From positions 1 through 64,000 of the forward strand of contig NZ_PHGZ01000007.1 in NCBI RefSeq assembly GCF_002795405.1: a stretch of 64,000 bases of DNA. The letters are read 5' to 3'. The DNA comes from Caviibacterium pharyngocola (GTDB lineage Bacteria > Pseudomonadota > Gammaproteobacteria > Enterobacterales > Pasteurellaceae). The notes beneath the pieces were generated by a model. The model had not been told where the DNA came from, did no database searches, and saw only the letters and a list, made by a program, of their open reading frames with translations. Positions 37,924 through 47,341 of this stretch are shown piece after piece. The position numbers and the translations under genes were made by a program. Position 1 is the stretch's first letter. Each line of letters begins with the position of its first letter.

Positions 37924-39279
37924 CTAATTACCGGAAATCTTCATTTTCTCCAATAAAATCGAACCGGTTTGAATATTAGAGCGGGTTTCCACATCATCGG
38001 CAACGGCAACAATATTACCCAACATTGTTTTAAGCTGACCGGCAATGGTAATTTCCGCTACTGGATATTGAATTTCACCGTTTTCCACCCAAAATCCCGC
38101 CGCGCCGCGCGAATAATCGCCGGTGACTAAATTCACGCCTTGGCCCAAGAGATCCGTCACCAACAATCCCGTTCCCATTTCACGCAAAAGTGCGGTCAAT
38201 CCGCCGGAAAAATTCGCTTTTACCAACCAATTATGAATCCCGCCGGCGTGACCGGTGCTCTGCATTCCCAATTTTTTTCCGCTATAAGAAGTCAACAAAT
38301 AGGTTTGTAACACACCTTGTTCAATAATATCGCGCGAAACCGTTCGCACGCCTTCGCTATCAAAAGGCGAAGACGCCAACTGCCCGATCAAATGCGGTCG
38401 TTCACTGATATGAAACCAATCCGGCAATACTTGTTTACCCAAATGATCCAATAAAAAACTGGATTTTCGATATAAACTGCCGCCGCTCACCGCCGCCGCC
38501 AAATGCCCGATTAATCCCGTCGCCACATCGTTAAGAAAAATCACCGGCACTTCTTGCGTCGCAATTTTTTGCGGTTGCAAACGCGCCAAGGTTTTTTGCG
38601 CACTGTTTTCGCCGACCCATTTCGGCGCGGAAAGCTTGTCAAAACGACGCGAAATCGTATATTCATAATCGCGTTCCAACTGTTCATCCGCCCCGCCGAT
38701 GACCGAACAAGATAACGAATATCGACTGGATAAATAACTCTGCAACATCCCGTAAGTGTTTCCATACACCCGCACACCGGTATGGGAATTAAACGCCGCC
38801 CCTTCGCTATTCACGATGCGTTTATCATAATCCAAGGCATAGCGTTCCGTTTCCAATGCCAAATCCACCGCCTGATCCACATCGATTTCCGCCGCGTGAT
38901 ACAAATCCAAATCTGGCGCCTCAAACGCCATTAATTCCCGCTCCGCCAATCCCGCACATTCATCGGGCGAACTATATTGCGCAATCGCCAACGCCGCTTC
39001 CACCGCACTTTTCACCGCCTCGCGACTTAAATCCGACGTGGACGCATTACCTTTACGCCGATTGGAATAAACCGAAATACCTAACGCGCCGTCATTATTA
39101 AATTCAATGTTTTCCACTTCTTGCAAACGCGTCGAAACCGATAAACCGCTCACTTTCGTCACCGCCACTTCCGCTTCCGCACCGGCTTTCTGCGCGATCT
39201 CCACCGCATAAGCCACCGCTTCACGCAGTTCTTGTTCTTGTTGTTTTAAAAGTGCGGTCGGATTTTGTTGATTTTTCAT
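37924..39279 (-). CDS. pmbA: Metalloprotease PmbA (TldE)
   Basis: This 451-residue protein is the TldE partner of the TldD/TldE protease that degrades unstructured peptides. The family fold is evident: N-terminal GAEAEVAV and [16 protein letters not shown], the later PFDSEGVRT, and [16 protein letters not shown] near the C-terminus. PmbA itself lacks the TldD zinc motif, as expected. The ATG at 39279 has AAGGA upstream; an earlier codon at 39297 is disfavoured. It is divergent from yjgA, the same neighbour as in E. coli. Confidence 0.95.
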   Translation of the reverse strand: MKNQQNPTALLKQQEQELREAVAYAVEIAQKAGAEAEVAVTKVSGLSVSTRLQEVENIEFNNDGALGISVYSNRRKGNASTSDLSREAVKSAVEAALAIAQYSSPDECAGLAERELMAFEAPDLDLYHAAEIDVDQAVDLALETERYALDYDKRIVNSEGAAFNSHTGVRVYGNTYGMLQSYLSSRYSLSCSVIGGADEQLERDYEYTISRRFDKLSAPKWVGENSAQKTLARLQPQKIATQEVPVIFLNDVATGLIGHLAAAVSGGSLYRKSSFLLDHLGKQVLPDWFHISERPHLIGQLASSPFDSEGVRTVSRDIIEQGVLQTYLLTSYSGKKLGMQSTGHAGGIHNWLVKANFSGGLTALLREMGTGLLVTDLLGQGVNLVTGDYSRGAAGFWVENGEIQYPVAEITIAGQLKTMLGNIVAVADDVETRSNIQTGSILLEKMKISGN

Positions 39280-39428
39280 TGTCGTCCTTTTGGTCAAATA
39301 TAAATTCTTTGATATTTTAGCCTATTTTCAAATCGCCCGCTAATACCAATGGTGTCACGTTTCGGCAAACATTGAATTTTATGATAAACTAGTCGGTAAT
39401 TTGATTCGGATAGCAACAGGATAAAACA

Positions 39429-39962
39429 ATGGCAAAACGTAAAAAAGAAGTGTTTGATTGGGAAACAGAAGAACAAGAAGAAATTATTTGGGTCAGTAAA
39501 AGCGAAATCAAACGCGATGCCGAAGCCTTAAAACGTCTCGGCGAAAAATTAGTGAATTTAACCAAAACCAATTTGGATAAAATTCCATTGGACGAAACGC
39601 TACTGGATGCCATCGCGCTCGCCCAACGGGTACAAAAAGAAGCAAGACGCCGCCAGTTGCAATATATCGGCAAATTATTGCGCAATACGGATGTCGAACC
39701 GATTCAAGAAGCCTTGGATAAAATCGAAAACAAACATAATCAACAGCAGGCAATGCTGCATAAATTGGAATTGCTGCGTGACGAATTAATTACAAAAGGC
39801 GACGACGCTCTTGCAGATTTATTGACTGACTACCCGCAAATCGAACGCCAACATCTGCGCAATTTAATCCGCGCCGCGCAAAAAGAAAAAGAACAAAACA
39901 AACCGCCGAAAGCTTATCGGGAAATTTACCAATATTTAAAAGAAACGATATTGGAAGAATAA
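39429..39962 (+). CDS. yjgA: Ribosome-associated protein YjgA (DarP)
   Basis: This 177-residue, highly charged helical protein binds late 50S assembly intermediates. The YjgA signatures [30 protein letters not shown] and [15 protein letters not shown] are clear. It is divergent from pmbA and ends in an uptake-sequence hairpin that recurs exactly 620 bases further on. Confidence 0.94.
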   Translation: MAKRKKEVFDWETEEQEEIIWVSKSEIKRDAEALKRLGEKLVNLTKTNLDKIPLDETLLDAIALAQRVQKEARRRQLQYIGKLLRNTDVEPIQEALDKIENKHNQQQAMLHKLELLRDELITKGDDALADLLTDYPQIERQHLRNLIRAAQKEKEQNKPPKAYREIYQYLKETILEE

Positions 39963-40008
39963 CAAAAAGTGCGGTCGAAAATTTTTTATTTTCCGACCGC
40001 ACTTTTTT
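39961..40008. terminator. Uptake-sequence hairpin terminator, left copy
   Basis: AAAAAGTGCGGTCG, an AT-rich loop and CGACCGCACTTTTTT (with one extra base in the stem) form a long hairpin with T runs on both strands. The whole 48 bases are repeated identically at 40583-40630. Confidence 0.9.
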
Positions 40009-40012
40009 ACAA

Positions 40013-40312
40013 TTAAGGATAATTTCTACGACTATGTATCACAGTTAAAATCCTAACTTGCAGCTCCGTTTCTTTATAAACAATGCGATAGCTACGACAA
40101 AATAACTCTCTTGTTCCTTCAACGATACCATTTCTACCTGATTTGGGAATAAATCCTAACATCAAGATTTTATGTTTCAACTCATTTGCAAGCGTTTCGC
40201 CACTAGAATAGTGTGAGGTGTAATCTACTACATTGCGGATAATTTCTTGAATATCCCTTTTGGCTTTTTGCGTTAACACAACTTGCTTGGGTGCATTAGG
40301 CATAAACTGCAT
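40013..40312 (-). CDS. RelE/ParE-type toxin of a toxin-antitoxin pair
   Basis: This 99-residue protein has the RelE/ParE superfamily pattern: VVLTQKAKRDIQEIIRNV helices, a central GTRELFCRSYRIVYK strand region, and a C-terminal VRILTVIHSRRNYP. The ATG at 40312 lies within the end of the antitoxin gene, giving a 17-base overlap; the open frame further upstream would cover more of the antitoxin. Whether it cleaves mRNA (RelE) or poisons gyrase (ParE) cannot be read from the sequence, although the overall length and RNYP end fit ParE best. Confidence 0.85.
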   Translation of the reverse strand: MQFMPNAPKQVVLTQKAKRDIQEIIRNVVDYTSHYSSGETLANELKHKILMLGFIPKSGRNGIVEGTRELFCRSYRIVYKETELQVRILTVIHSRRNYP

Positions 40313-40460
40313 CCTGACTATCCGAGAGCGTTTTATAGATAATTTCTTCACACTCGGCAAAACAGTCTTCTACGGAAACGAAGTTGCCGTTTTGTTCATC
40401 TTCTAATCCTAATCGCACCTGTTGTTTTAGATATTCATCATAATTTTTCTCTTTAATCAT
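40296..40460 (-). CDS. Probable antitoxin
   Basis: A 54-codon gene, starting MIKEKNYDEYLKQQVRLGLE and ending SDSQDAVYA, overlaps the toxin start. AAGGAAT lies six bases before its ATG. The product is acidic, small and has the antitoxin-first order expected of type II modules. It lacks a recognisable ribbon-helix-helix N-terminus, so its DNA-binding class is unclear. Confidence 0.75.
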   Translation of the reverse strand: MIKEKNYDEYLKQQVRLGLEDEQNGNFVSVEDCFAECEEIIYKTLSDSQDAVYA

Positions 40461-40582
40461 AATTATTCCTTATAGCGATGTTCCATTTGAACAAATTCTA
40501 GCACCTGAATATTTCAACAGCAATCATTATTACCTTTCTTTGTTAAACCTATCTACGCCTCTATTCCAGAACGGATAAAAGA

Positions 40583-40630
40583 AACAAAAAGTGCGGTCGA
40601 AAATTTTTTATTTTCCGACCGCACTTTTTT
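40583..40630. terminator. Uptake-sequence hairpin terminator, right copy
   Basis: This is identical over 48 bases to 39961-40008. It lies just after hflC (minus strand) and upstream of the antitoxin, so the two copies bracket the toxin-antitoxin module. Confidence 0.9.
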
Positions 40631-40647
40631 TGTGAGGATACGTTCGA

Positions 40648-41535
40648 TTATTTCTTCGGCACTTGCATAAAGCGGAAGAATTCGCTGTCCGGTTTTAGGA
40701 TCATCATATTATCCGAGCCTGCGAAGCTGTTTTCGTAAGCTTTTAAACTACGCACGAAACTGTAAAATTCCGGTTCGTTGCTGAAAGCCTCGGTATATAA
40801 TTTTGCCGCCGTCGCATCGCCGCTACCGCGTAATTCTTGCGCTGTTTTATTGGCGGTGGCTAAAATCACCGTCACTTTACGATCCACATCGGCTTGAATA
40901 AACGCCGCTTTTTCTTTACCTTGCGAACGATGTTCCCGCGCCACTGCATCACGTTCGGCGCGCATACGTTGATAAATGGAAGAAGACACTTCGTCCGGCA
41001 AGTTAATTTGTTTTACGCGCACGTCGATCACTTCGATACCCAATTCCGCCGTACTGTCTTGTCCGGTATTTAAGGCTTTTTTCGCGCCCGCCATTAATTC
41101 GCCGCGCGTACCGGAAACAATGTCTTTAATCGTTCTGGAACCGATTTCGGAACGTAAACGGTCATTGACTTTACGACGCAACAAATTCGCCGCTTGGGTA
41201 TAATCGCCGCCGCCGGTCGCGGTAAAGAAACGACCGAAATCGCTCACGCGCCATTTAACATAGGAATCGACTAACAAGTCTTTTTTCTCTACGGTGACGA
41301 AACGATCCGCTTGACCGTCTAAGGTGCGAATACGCGCATCCAAGACTTTGATGTTATCAATAAACGGAATTTTAAAATGCAATCCCGGGTTATACACCAC
41401 CACTTTGTTATCCGCGTCGCGATGAACCTTGCCGAAACGCAACATAATGCCGCGCGTGCCTTCGTCAACAATCACAACGCTCGAATAAATCACCGCGATT
41501 AATACGATAATGACAGGGGTTAAAAATCTACGCAT
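40648..41535 (-). CDS. hflC: HflC, modulator of FtsH protease
   Basis: This 295-residue SPFH-domain protein has one N-terminal membrane helix (about 4-22) and a large periplasmic part. With HflK it forms a cage around FtsH and limits its access to membrane substrates. The VIVDEGTRGIMLRFGKV start and the EVSSSIYQRMRAERDAVAREHRSQG segment are typical. Its ATG overlaps the hflK stop by one base. Confidence 0.96.
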   Translation of the reverse strand: MRRFLTPVIIVLIAVIYSSVVIVDEGTRGIMLRFGKVHRDADNKVVVYNPGLHFKIPFIDNIKVLDARIRTLDGQADRFVTVEKKDLLVDSYVKWRVSDFGRFFTATGGGDYTQAANLLRRKVNDRLRSEIGSRTIKDIVSGTRGELMAGAKKALNTGQDSTAELGIEVIDVRVKQINLPDEVSSSIYQRMRAERDAVAREHRSQGKEKAAFIQADVDRKVTVILATANKTAQELRGSGDATAAKLYTEAFSNEPEFYSFVRSLKAYENSFAGSDNMMILKPDSEFFRFMQVPKK

Positions 41536-42767
41536 TAATTAAATCTCCCTTGGCGGTTTTCAACATTTTGCGGAGCTACCGTCGGTGACGACGAAGTTGT
41601 CGGTTCGCTCGATCCTGCTTTAAAATTCACCGCACTTTGCGCGCTATCGCTTTTCGGTTGTTGAGGATTAGTCGCATTCTTCGTTGCCAAAATTTGTTCT
41701 AACGGCAACACGGTCAAATTATTACCGCCGTTTGCATCCAACATCACCTTCGGCGTATTCGCCATCACTTTTTCCATCGATTGAATATATAAACGCTCGC
41801 GTAATAATTGCGGTGAGGCTTTAAATTCCGGCAATAAACGTTGCAAACGTTCCACTTCACCTTGCGCACTTAATACGATTTGATCTTTATAAGCAGTCGC
41901 TTCTTCAATAATGCGTTGCGCATTACCACGCGCGATCGGCTCTTGCTCGCGAGCATAAGCTTCCGCTTCACGAATATAACGTTGTTCGTCTTCTTGCGCT
42001 TTAATCGCATCGTCAAACGCCGCTTTCACTTCTTCCGGCGGACGCGCGGATTGGAAGTTCACATCCAACACTTCCAAGCCCATATCATAAGAATGAATAA
42101 TATCGTTCAAGGCTTTCCACGTATTTTCACGCACGATCGAACGTCCGGTGGTTAAAATATCATCCATCGACATATGCCCGATAACATAACGCAGCGCACT
42201 ATCCGTCGCTTGGTTCAAACTGTCGTCGGCGTTAGTCACGCTAAATAAATACTTCGCCGGATCTTGCACGCGATATTGCACGGTCATTTCGACTTTGACC
42301 ATATTTTCATCTTGCGTCAACATCGAACCTTGGGTTTTTAACTCTTTCACTTGCTCGACATTCACCGGAATCACGGAATCGATAAAGGTCGGTTTCCAGT
42401 TCAAACCGGGCTGCACGATAGAATTCAATTCACCGAAACGCAACACCACGCCGCGTTCCGCCTCTTTCACCGTATAAAGCCCGCTAATCCCCCAAAACAA
42501 CACACCTGCGGTAACGGCGATCGGCAACAATCTGCCCGCATTAAAACTCGGTGCGTTACCACGCTGTTTACCACCGTTTCCGCCACCTAATTTTTTCAGT
42601 AAATTACTGAAAACTTCTTCAATATCCGGCGGTGATTGTTCTTTATTTTGAGAATTATCGTTCCAATTCGGCTTTTGTTCGCCGCCATTCGGTTGATTAT
42701 TCTCCGGCTTTTGCCCGCTGCTCCCCGGCTTACCCCAAGGATCTTGATCTGAACCGTTCAAGGACAT
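41535..42767 (-). CDS. hflK: HflK, modulator of FtsH protease
   Basis: This 410-residue SPFH protein partners HflC. A Gly/Asn/Pro-rich cytoplasmic N-terminus (about 1-75) precedes a membrane helix (about 80-100) and the SPFH domain (VKEAERGVVLRFGE, then TVQYRVQDPAKYLF). A Ser/Thr-rich tail of about 50 residues follows. GGAGAA precedes its ATG. In E. coli hfq-hflX precede it; they are not in this window. Confidence 0.96.
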   Translation of the reverse strand: MSLNGSDQDPWGKPGSSGQKPENNQPNGGEQKPNWNDNSQNKEQSPPDIEEVFSNLLKKLGGGNGGKQRGNAPSFNAGRLLPIAVTAGVLFWGISGLYTVKEAERGVVLRFGELNSIVQPGLNWKPTFIDSVIPVNVEQVKELKTQGSMLTQDENMVKVEMTVQYRVQDPAKYLFSVTNADDSLNQATDSALRYVIGHMSMDDILTTGRSIVRENTWKALNDIIHSYDMGLEVLDVNFQSARPPEEVKAAFDDAIKAQEDEQRYIREAEAYAREQEPIARGNAQRIIEEATAYKDQIVLSAQGEVERLQRLLPEFKASPQLLRERLYIQSMEKVMANTPKVMLDANGGNNLTVLPLEQILATKNATNPQQPKSDSAQSAVNFKAGSSEPTTSSSPTVAPQNVENRQGRFN

Positions 42768-42846
42768 TCATTTTCTCCGTTTGTCAAAAAATTGTTACAA
42801 GTCTAAACAAAATATTCGCGCAAGTCTAATCTATTTAAGGCTAATT

Positions 42847-43569
42847 TTACGATTTTAAAGGGTTGACTTGATATTTTATCGCCTGCGCCAAAGATTGCGC
42901 GCTCAACACTCCCGCTCGCCAAGCAAAATATTGTGTCGAATCAAGGGATTGATTAGCAAACAAAGCAAAATAAAACGGTAATTCCGCGCTAAAAATCAAC
43001 TCGCCGCGCGGGCAATGTTGTGAATAAAGCGTTAAATTTTGCGGATAATGTTGCACTTCGGATAACTTCGCGATGCCCGCACCTTGCGATTTTAATAACG
43101 CCTCGCGCCCGCACCAAATGCGATAAAAATTTTCCTCGGAAGGCAAATCGGCAAACCAGTTTAATTCTTGCGGTGCGGCGAAATGTTGTAAAAGTGCGGT
43201 GAAATTTCGCGATTTTTCGGCAAATTCGATGTCAATTCCCACCGCACTTTTTTGTCCTTGCGGCAAAACTTGCAACACCACCGCCACCCAATCGCCGGAA
43301 TGACTGATATTAAAATCAATATGTTGCACGGGAAAATACGGTCGCCCCGAATCCGTTTGTTCAATCCGAGCCAACAAAGCCGGATCGACGCCGGCTTTTT
43401 GCGATAATTGCCACAATAAAAAATGTGCCGCCCGCCGACAGCGATAACGCCGCTGTAACCGAATATGCTCTTTCGGTGCCGCCAATATTTTTTCCGACCA
43501 TAACGCCTGCGGAATTTGCGCTAACGGGTACTCATCCTTACTGTTTCCCCACGCCACGAAAATGCTCAT
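42847..43569 (-). CDS. 4'-phosphopantetheinyl transferase (Sfp/AcpT family)
   Basis: This 240-residue enzyme attaches the phosphopantetheine arm to carrier proteins. The magnesium-binding GIDIE (111-115) and WCGREALLK (152-160) motifs are present, the latter having Arg where many members have Lys-Glu (W..KEA..K). FNISHSGDWVA near 86 is also conserved. It resembles H. influenzae HI0152. The target carrier protein is not encoded nearby. Confidence 0.87.
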   Translation of the reverse strand: MSIFVAWGNSKDEYPLAQIPQALWSEKILAAPKEHIRLQRRYRCRRAAHFLLWQLSQKAGVDPALLARIEQTDSGRPYFPVQHIDFNISHSGDWVAVVLQVLPQGQKSAVGIDIEFAEKSRNFTALLQHFAAPQELNWFADLPSEENFYRIWCGREALLKSQGAGIAKLSEVQHYPQNLTLYSQHCPRGELIFSAELPFYFALFANQSLDSTQYFAWRAGVLSAQSLAQAIKYQVNPLKS

Positions 43570-43586
43570 TTTGTTACCTAAATAAT

Positions 43587-43607
43587 AAGCCGGAACAATG
43601 CCGGCTT
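43587..43607 (-). terminator. Hairpin downstream of the small lipoprotein gene
   Basis: AAGCCGG-AACAATG-CCGGCTT is a perfect 7-bp stem directly after the lipoprotein stop codon. The T-rich tail is weak on the minus strand (TATTATTT). Confidence 0.55.
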
Positions 43608-43612
43608 ACTGA

Positions 43613-43882
43613 TTATTTTTTTGACTGTTGTTTTAACAAGGCTAGCCTCGTTTGACAAATTTTATCTTGCTGTTGAACCGATAATGCACGGAGTTTCGTT
43701 TTGCTGCCGTCGAAACCCTGTTTTACGCTGTTTCGCGTTTCCGCCGGCAAGCCGGATTTCGCCAAATTCGTATCAATGCAAGTAAAATAAGCTTGGCAAC
43801 TTGCGGATAGCTTTTCTGTCGTAGGGTTAAGCATTGTACAGGCGGACAGTAACAATGGCGCTATTAACAGAAGTTTTTTCAT
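43613..43882 (-). CDS. Small lipoprotein of unknown function
   Basis: This 89-residue protein has a lipoprotein signal MKKLLLIAPLLLSAC with the acylated Cys at residue 15. The mature part has three further cysteines (SASCQAYFTC and DKICQTR) and is basic at its C-terminus. The ATG at 43882 has GGATC upstream; the frame is open further but those residues are not exported-protein-like. I do not recognise the family. Confidence 0.78.
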   Translation of the reverse strand: MKKLLLIAPLLLSACTMLNPTTEKLSASCQAYFTCIDTNLAKSGLPAETRNSVKQGFDGSKTKLRALSVQQQDKICQTRLALLKQQSKK

Positions 43883-43953
43883 AATCGATCCTTTATTTAC
43901 GTCGAACATTTCGGTGCGGCGAAGTTGCCGCACCTCTATTCTAACGAAATTTA

Positions 43954-45834
43954 TCAAGATAACAACTGATTTACACGTTTAATAAACGCCGTCGGATTTT
44001 CCAACGAACCGCGTTCGGCAAGCATTGCTTGTTCCAGCAACAATTCGATCCAGTTCGCAAAGGCGTCTTCGTCCGCAGTGTTGGCGGCTTTTTGCACCAA
44101 CGGGTGTTCCGGATTGAGTTCGAACGTGTATTTCACTTCCGGCACAGGTTGACCGGCGGCGGCAAATAGTTTCGCCATTTGCGTGGTCATTTGATCGTTA
44201 TCGGTGGAAACCACTGCCGGCGTATCCGTTAAGCGATGAGTTAAACGCACCGCTTTCACGCGTTCGCCCAGTAAGGTTTTAACCCGTTCGATAAAGGAAC
44301 CGAAGGCTTTATCTTGCTCTTTTTGTTCTTCCGCTTCTTTATCCGCCAAATCACCCAAATCCAAATCCGCTTTAGTAATAGTTTGTAGCGGTTTGCCGTC
44401 GAATTCGGTTAAATAACTGAGCATCCATTCGTCGATACGATCGGAAAGCAATAACACTTCAATATCTTTTTTGTTGAACAATTCCAAGTGCGGTGAGTTT
44501 TTCGCCGCAATATAGCTGTCCGCCGTGATGTAATAAATGGCTTTTTGCCCTTCTTTCATTCGCGCCACATAATCTTCCAACGAAACGGTTTGTTCCGCAC
44601 CGTCGTTTTTCGTCGAAGCGAAACGCAACAATTTCGCGATAGTTTCTTTATTGGCGAAATCTTCCGCCGGCCCTTCTTTCAACACCAAGCCGAATTCTTT
44701 CCAGAATTGCAGATATTTTTCCGCATCGTCTTTCGCCAATTTTTCCAACATTTGCAAAGAACGTTTGGTTAAGGCTTTGCGTAACGCGGCGGTGACTTTA
44801 TTGTCTTGCAAAATTTCGCGCGAAACGTTTAACGGCAAATCGTTGCTGTCGATAAGACCGCGCATAAAACGCAAATAATTCGGCATAAATTGTTCCGCGT
44901 CGTCCATAATAAATACGCGCTGCACATAAAGTTTTAAGCCGTGTTTATGTTCGCGGTTAAACAAATCCCAAGGCGCTTTCGACGGCACATAAAGCAGACT
45001 GGTGTATTCTTGATTACCTTCCACACGATTATGCGCCCACAATAACGGATCGGCGAAATCGTGGCTTAAATGTTTATAGAATTCTTTGTATTCGTCATCG
45101 CTGATTTCACCTTTCGAACGCGTCCAAAGGGCTTGGGCTTTGTTGATTTTTTCCCATTTAATGCCGGTTTCTTTGCCTTCTTCGTCGTATTCTTTGGTCA
45201 AAATTTCCACCGGCAAGCCGATATGATCGGAATATTTACCGATAATTTCGCGCAAACGCCACTCGTTAGCGAATTCTTTTTCTTCCGCACGCAAATGCAA
45301 GGTGATTTCGGTGCCGCGGGATTTTTTCTCAATATCCGCCACGGAATATTCGCCTTCGCCGGCGGATTCCCACAACACGCCTTTTTCTGCACTTTCGCCC
45401 GCCGCACGGGTTTTTACCGTGACTTTATCGGCAACAATAAAGGCGGAATAAAAACCCACGCCGAATTGCCCGATAAGTTGGCTGTCTTTGGCTTGTTCTT
45501 GCCCAAGTGCGGTCAAAAATTCTTTTGTTCCGGATTTTGCGATCGTGCCCAAATGGTCAACCGCTTGTTCGCGCGTCATCCCGATACCGTTATCGCTGAT
45601 AGTAATGGTGCCTTTTTCCGCATCAAAGCTAATGCGTACTTTGAGTTCGCCGTCGCCCTCGTACAATTCCGGTGCGGAAAGGGCTTTAAAACGCAGTTTA
45701 TCTGCCGCGTCGGAGGCGTTGGAAATTAATTCGCGTAAGAAAATTTCTTTGTTAGAATAAAGCGAATGAATCATTAATTGCAGAAGTTGTTTCACTTCCG
45801 ATTGAAAACCACGAGTTTCTTGATTTTGTGCCAT
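43954..45834 (-). CDS. htpG: Molecular chaperone HtpG (Hsp90)
   Basis: This 626-residue ATP-dependent chaperone helps late folding of client proteins. The N-terminal ATPase domain has [21 protein letters not shown] and [11 protein letters not shown]; middle and C-terminal dimerisation domains follow. I chose the ATG at 45834 ([11 protein letters not shown]), with AAGGATAAG upstream; a codon at 45855 would add seven residues. A long open frame on the opposite strand is a shadow. An uptake sequence lies upstream. Confidence 0.97.
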   Translation of the reverse strand: MAQNQETRGFQSEVKQLLQLMIHSLYSNKEIFLRELISNASDAADKLRFKALSAPELYEGDGELKVRISFDAEKGTITISDNGIGMTREQAVDHLGTIAKSGTKEFLTALGQEQAKDSQLIGQFGVGFYSAFIVADKVTVKTRAAGESAEKGVLWESAGEGEYSVADIEKKSRGTEITLHLRAEEKEFANEWRLREIIGKYSDHIGLPVEILTKEYDEEGKETGIKWEKINKAQALWTRSKGEISDDEYKEFYKHLSHDFADPLLWAHNRVEGNQEYTSLLYVPSKAPWDLFNREHKHGLKLYVQRVFIMDDAEQFMPNYLRFMRGLIDSNDLPLNVSREILQDNKVTAALRKALTKRSLQMLEKLAKDDAEKYLQFWKEFGLVLKEGPAEDFANKETIAKLLRFASTKNDGAEQTVSLEDYVARMKEGQKAIYYITADSYIAAKNSPHLELFNKKDIEVLLLSDRIDEWMLSYLTEFDGKPLQTITKADLDLGDLADKEAEEQKEQDKAFGSFIERVKTLLGERVKAVRLTHRLTDTPAVVSTDNDQMTTQMAKLFAAAGQPVPEVKYTFELNPEHPLVQKAANTADEDAFANWIELLLEQAMLAERGSLENPTAFIKRVNQLLS

Positions 45835-45964
45835 AAACTTATCCTTGATTATCATTAAAATAAATGCGGATTAAATATAGGTCTGAAAACAAAAATTTCA
45901 AGCGGGAAACAACGGGCACAAAAAATGCGGCCGATTTTGACCGCACTTTACGCAAAAATTAAGG

Positions 45965-46561
45965 CTAGAATTCGTAACGAAGACCGACTTTCGCGCCGTA
46001 TTGATTAAATTTCACGTCCTCAATTTTGCCTAAACGGTTATATTCTAAGGCGCCGTTTAATGACCAATTCGGTGCAAATTCATATGTTGCACCGGCAAAT
46101 ACGCCGTAGCCGAATTTGGTGGAACTCTCGCTATTAGAGGTTGAAGTCTTAACGGAGGAAGTTGTTTCTGTTGAATTTTCCGTCCATTTTAGGTTGTTTA
46201 GTCCTAAACGCGCACCGACATAAGGTTTAATCGGCGTATCCAAGCTAATATCATAAATTGCCGATAACCCGAAAGAATGGGTTTTCAATTCACCCGAACC
46301 GCTGATAGAATCACCCAACTCGTCCACATCCGTATAAGATTTTTTTACATTTCCGTAATGGGTGTAATCCAAGGCTAAACGCCAATCGACAAATTTATAC
46401 CCGACGGCTAGGCTCGGTGAGAATGCACTCTTATTAAAATTAAGCTCCCCGCCCGAACTTTTGATTTTTGAATAACCTAAATCGCCCTGAACATAAACAT
46501 TCGCATTTGCAGCGGATACCAACGCAAAAGCACCGAGGGCTACGACAAAAATTTTTTTCAT
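45965..46561 (-). CDS. Opa/OmpA-like outer-membrane beta-barrel protein
   Basis: This 198-residue protein has a signal peptide (MKKIFVVALGAFALVSAANA) and an eight-stranded barrel pattern ending in the outer-membrane signature LRYEF. A Ser/Thr-rich stretch around 128-150 (TENSTETTSSVKTSTSNS) would be an exposed loop. It fits the opacity-family porins of Pasteurellaceae and Neisseriaceae. The ligand or channel role is unknown. A -10 TATATT lies upstream on the minus strand. Confidence 0.82.
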   Translation of the reverse strand: MKKIFVVALGAFALVSAANANVYVQGDLGYSKIKSSGGELNFNKSAFSPSLAVGYKFVDWRLALDYTHYGNVKKSYTDVDELGDSISGSGELKTHSFGLSAIYDISLDTPIKPYVGARLGLNNLKWTENSTETTSSVKTSTSNSESSTKFGYGVFAGATYEFAPNWSLNGALEYNRLGKIEDVKFNQYGAKVGLRYEF

Positions 46562-46621
46562 TTTGTTTTCTCCTTTTGATTAAAAAAATCGGTGCTAATA
46601 TAGCATATTTTAAAAAAATCA

Positions 46622-47149
46622 TTAGGTTTGTCTTTCATTTGGATCAAAATTTTTAACAAAATTGAGAGGTGTCCGACATTTTTTACAAAAATACACCGCA
46701 CTTTCGCGTTGCACTTTTTGATGACGGCGCGCAGTCAGCTGGTGAATTTGACATTGACAAGCATAAGGAAAAGTTTGTCCTTGCACGTTATCAAGGGCAA
46801 ATCGGTGATAAGTTTCCGCCGGCAGTCGAAACACTTCGCGCATTACTGTTTGCCATTGCACACCGTGCGGCTTAACGCGCCCGAACAGTTGATACACGAT
46901 CAAATGCGCCAATTCGTGCGGCACCACTTGGCGTATAAATTCCGTCGGGTTTTCTTGCAGCAAAGTGCGGTTCAATTTAATCAGATTTTTTTGCAAATAC
47001 GCCGTACCGGCTTTAACCCCGCGTAGATCATAGCTCACCGTCGGCATTGGGAAATTTTGGTTAAAATGTTGATTCGCTTGCAATAAACAAGCAGCAAGTC
47101 GGCGTTGAACCTGCATTTTTAAAAGACGAAATTCATCGGGATGTGGCAT
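46622..47149 (-). CDS. sprT: SprT-family zinc protein
   Basis: This 175-residue protein has a gluzincin-type HELAH motif ([15 protein letters not shown], about 77-91) and a C-terminal zinc-ribbon ([10 protein letters not shown]...CKKC). These are the features of SprT proteins, which relate to the protease domain of eukaryotic Spartan. The cellular substrate in bacteria is unsettled. It lies downstream of metK, separated by a REP-doublet element, and in E. coli sprT is also near metK. Confidence 0.92.
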   Translation of the reverse strand: MPHPDEFRLLKMQVQRRLAACLLQANQHFNQNFPMPTVSYDLRGVKAGTAYLQKNLIKLNRTLLQENPTEFIRQVVPHELAHLIVYQLFGRVKPHGVQWQTVMREVFRLPAETYHRFALDNVQGQTFPYACQCQIHQLTARRHQKVQRESAVYFCKKCRTPLNFVKNFDPNERQT

Positions 47150-47216
47150 AAAAATTTAGTGGAAGAATAAACAAGGGATCTTTGAATTTGGACACACGTA
47201 GTACGTCCTAGGTTAG

Positions 47217-47326
47217 TGATAAACCTGATTTAAGTCGTATTTAATATGTAGGATGGGCTTTAGTCCATCAAGAAATATAACTATTTCAATATGATGGGCT
47301 AAAGCCCATCCTACTTAAATTTATCA
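47217..47326 (+). mobile_element. REP-doublet element, short form, diverged copy
   Basis: The ends TGATAAA and TTTATCA are a paired C-to-T variant of the TGACAAA/TTTGTCA ends. Inside are GTAGGATGGGCTTTAGTCCA and GGGCTAAAGCCCATCCTAC. It lies between sprT and metK. Unlike the other loci, I see no matching hairpins on both sides. Confidence 0.75.
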
Positions 47327-47341
47327 CTCGAATTGCAAAAA

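Noticed and set aside
45070-45729. 219-codon open frame on the plus strand
   Set aside because: It is entirely antisense to htpG, Phe-rich and without a family resemblance; a mirror of the real gene.
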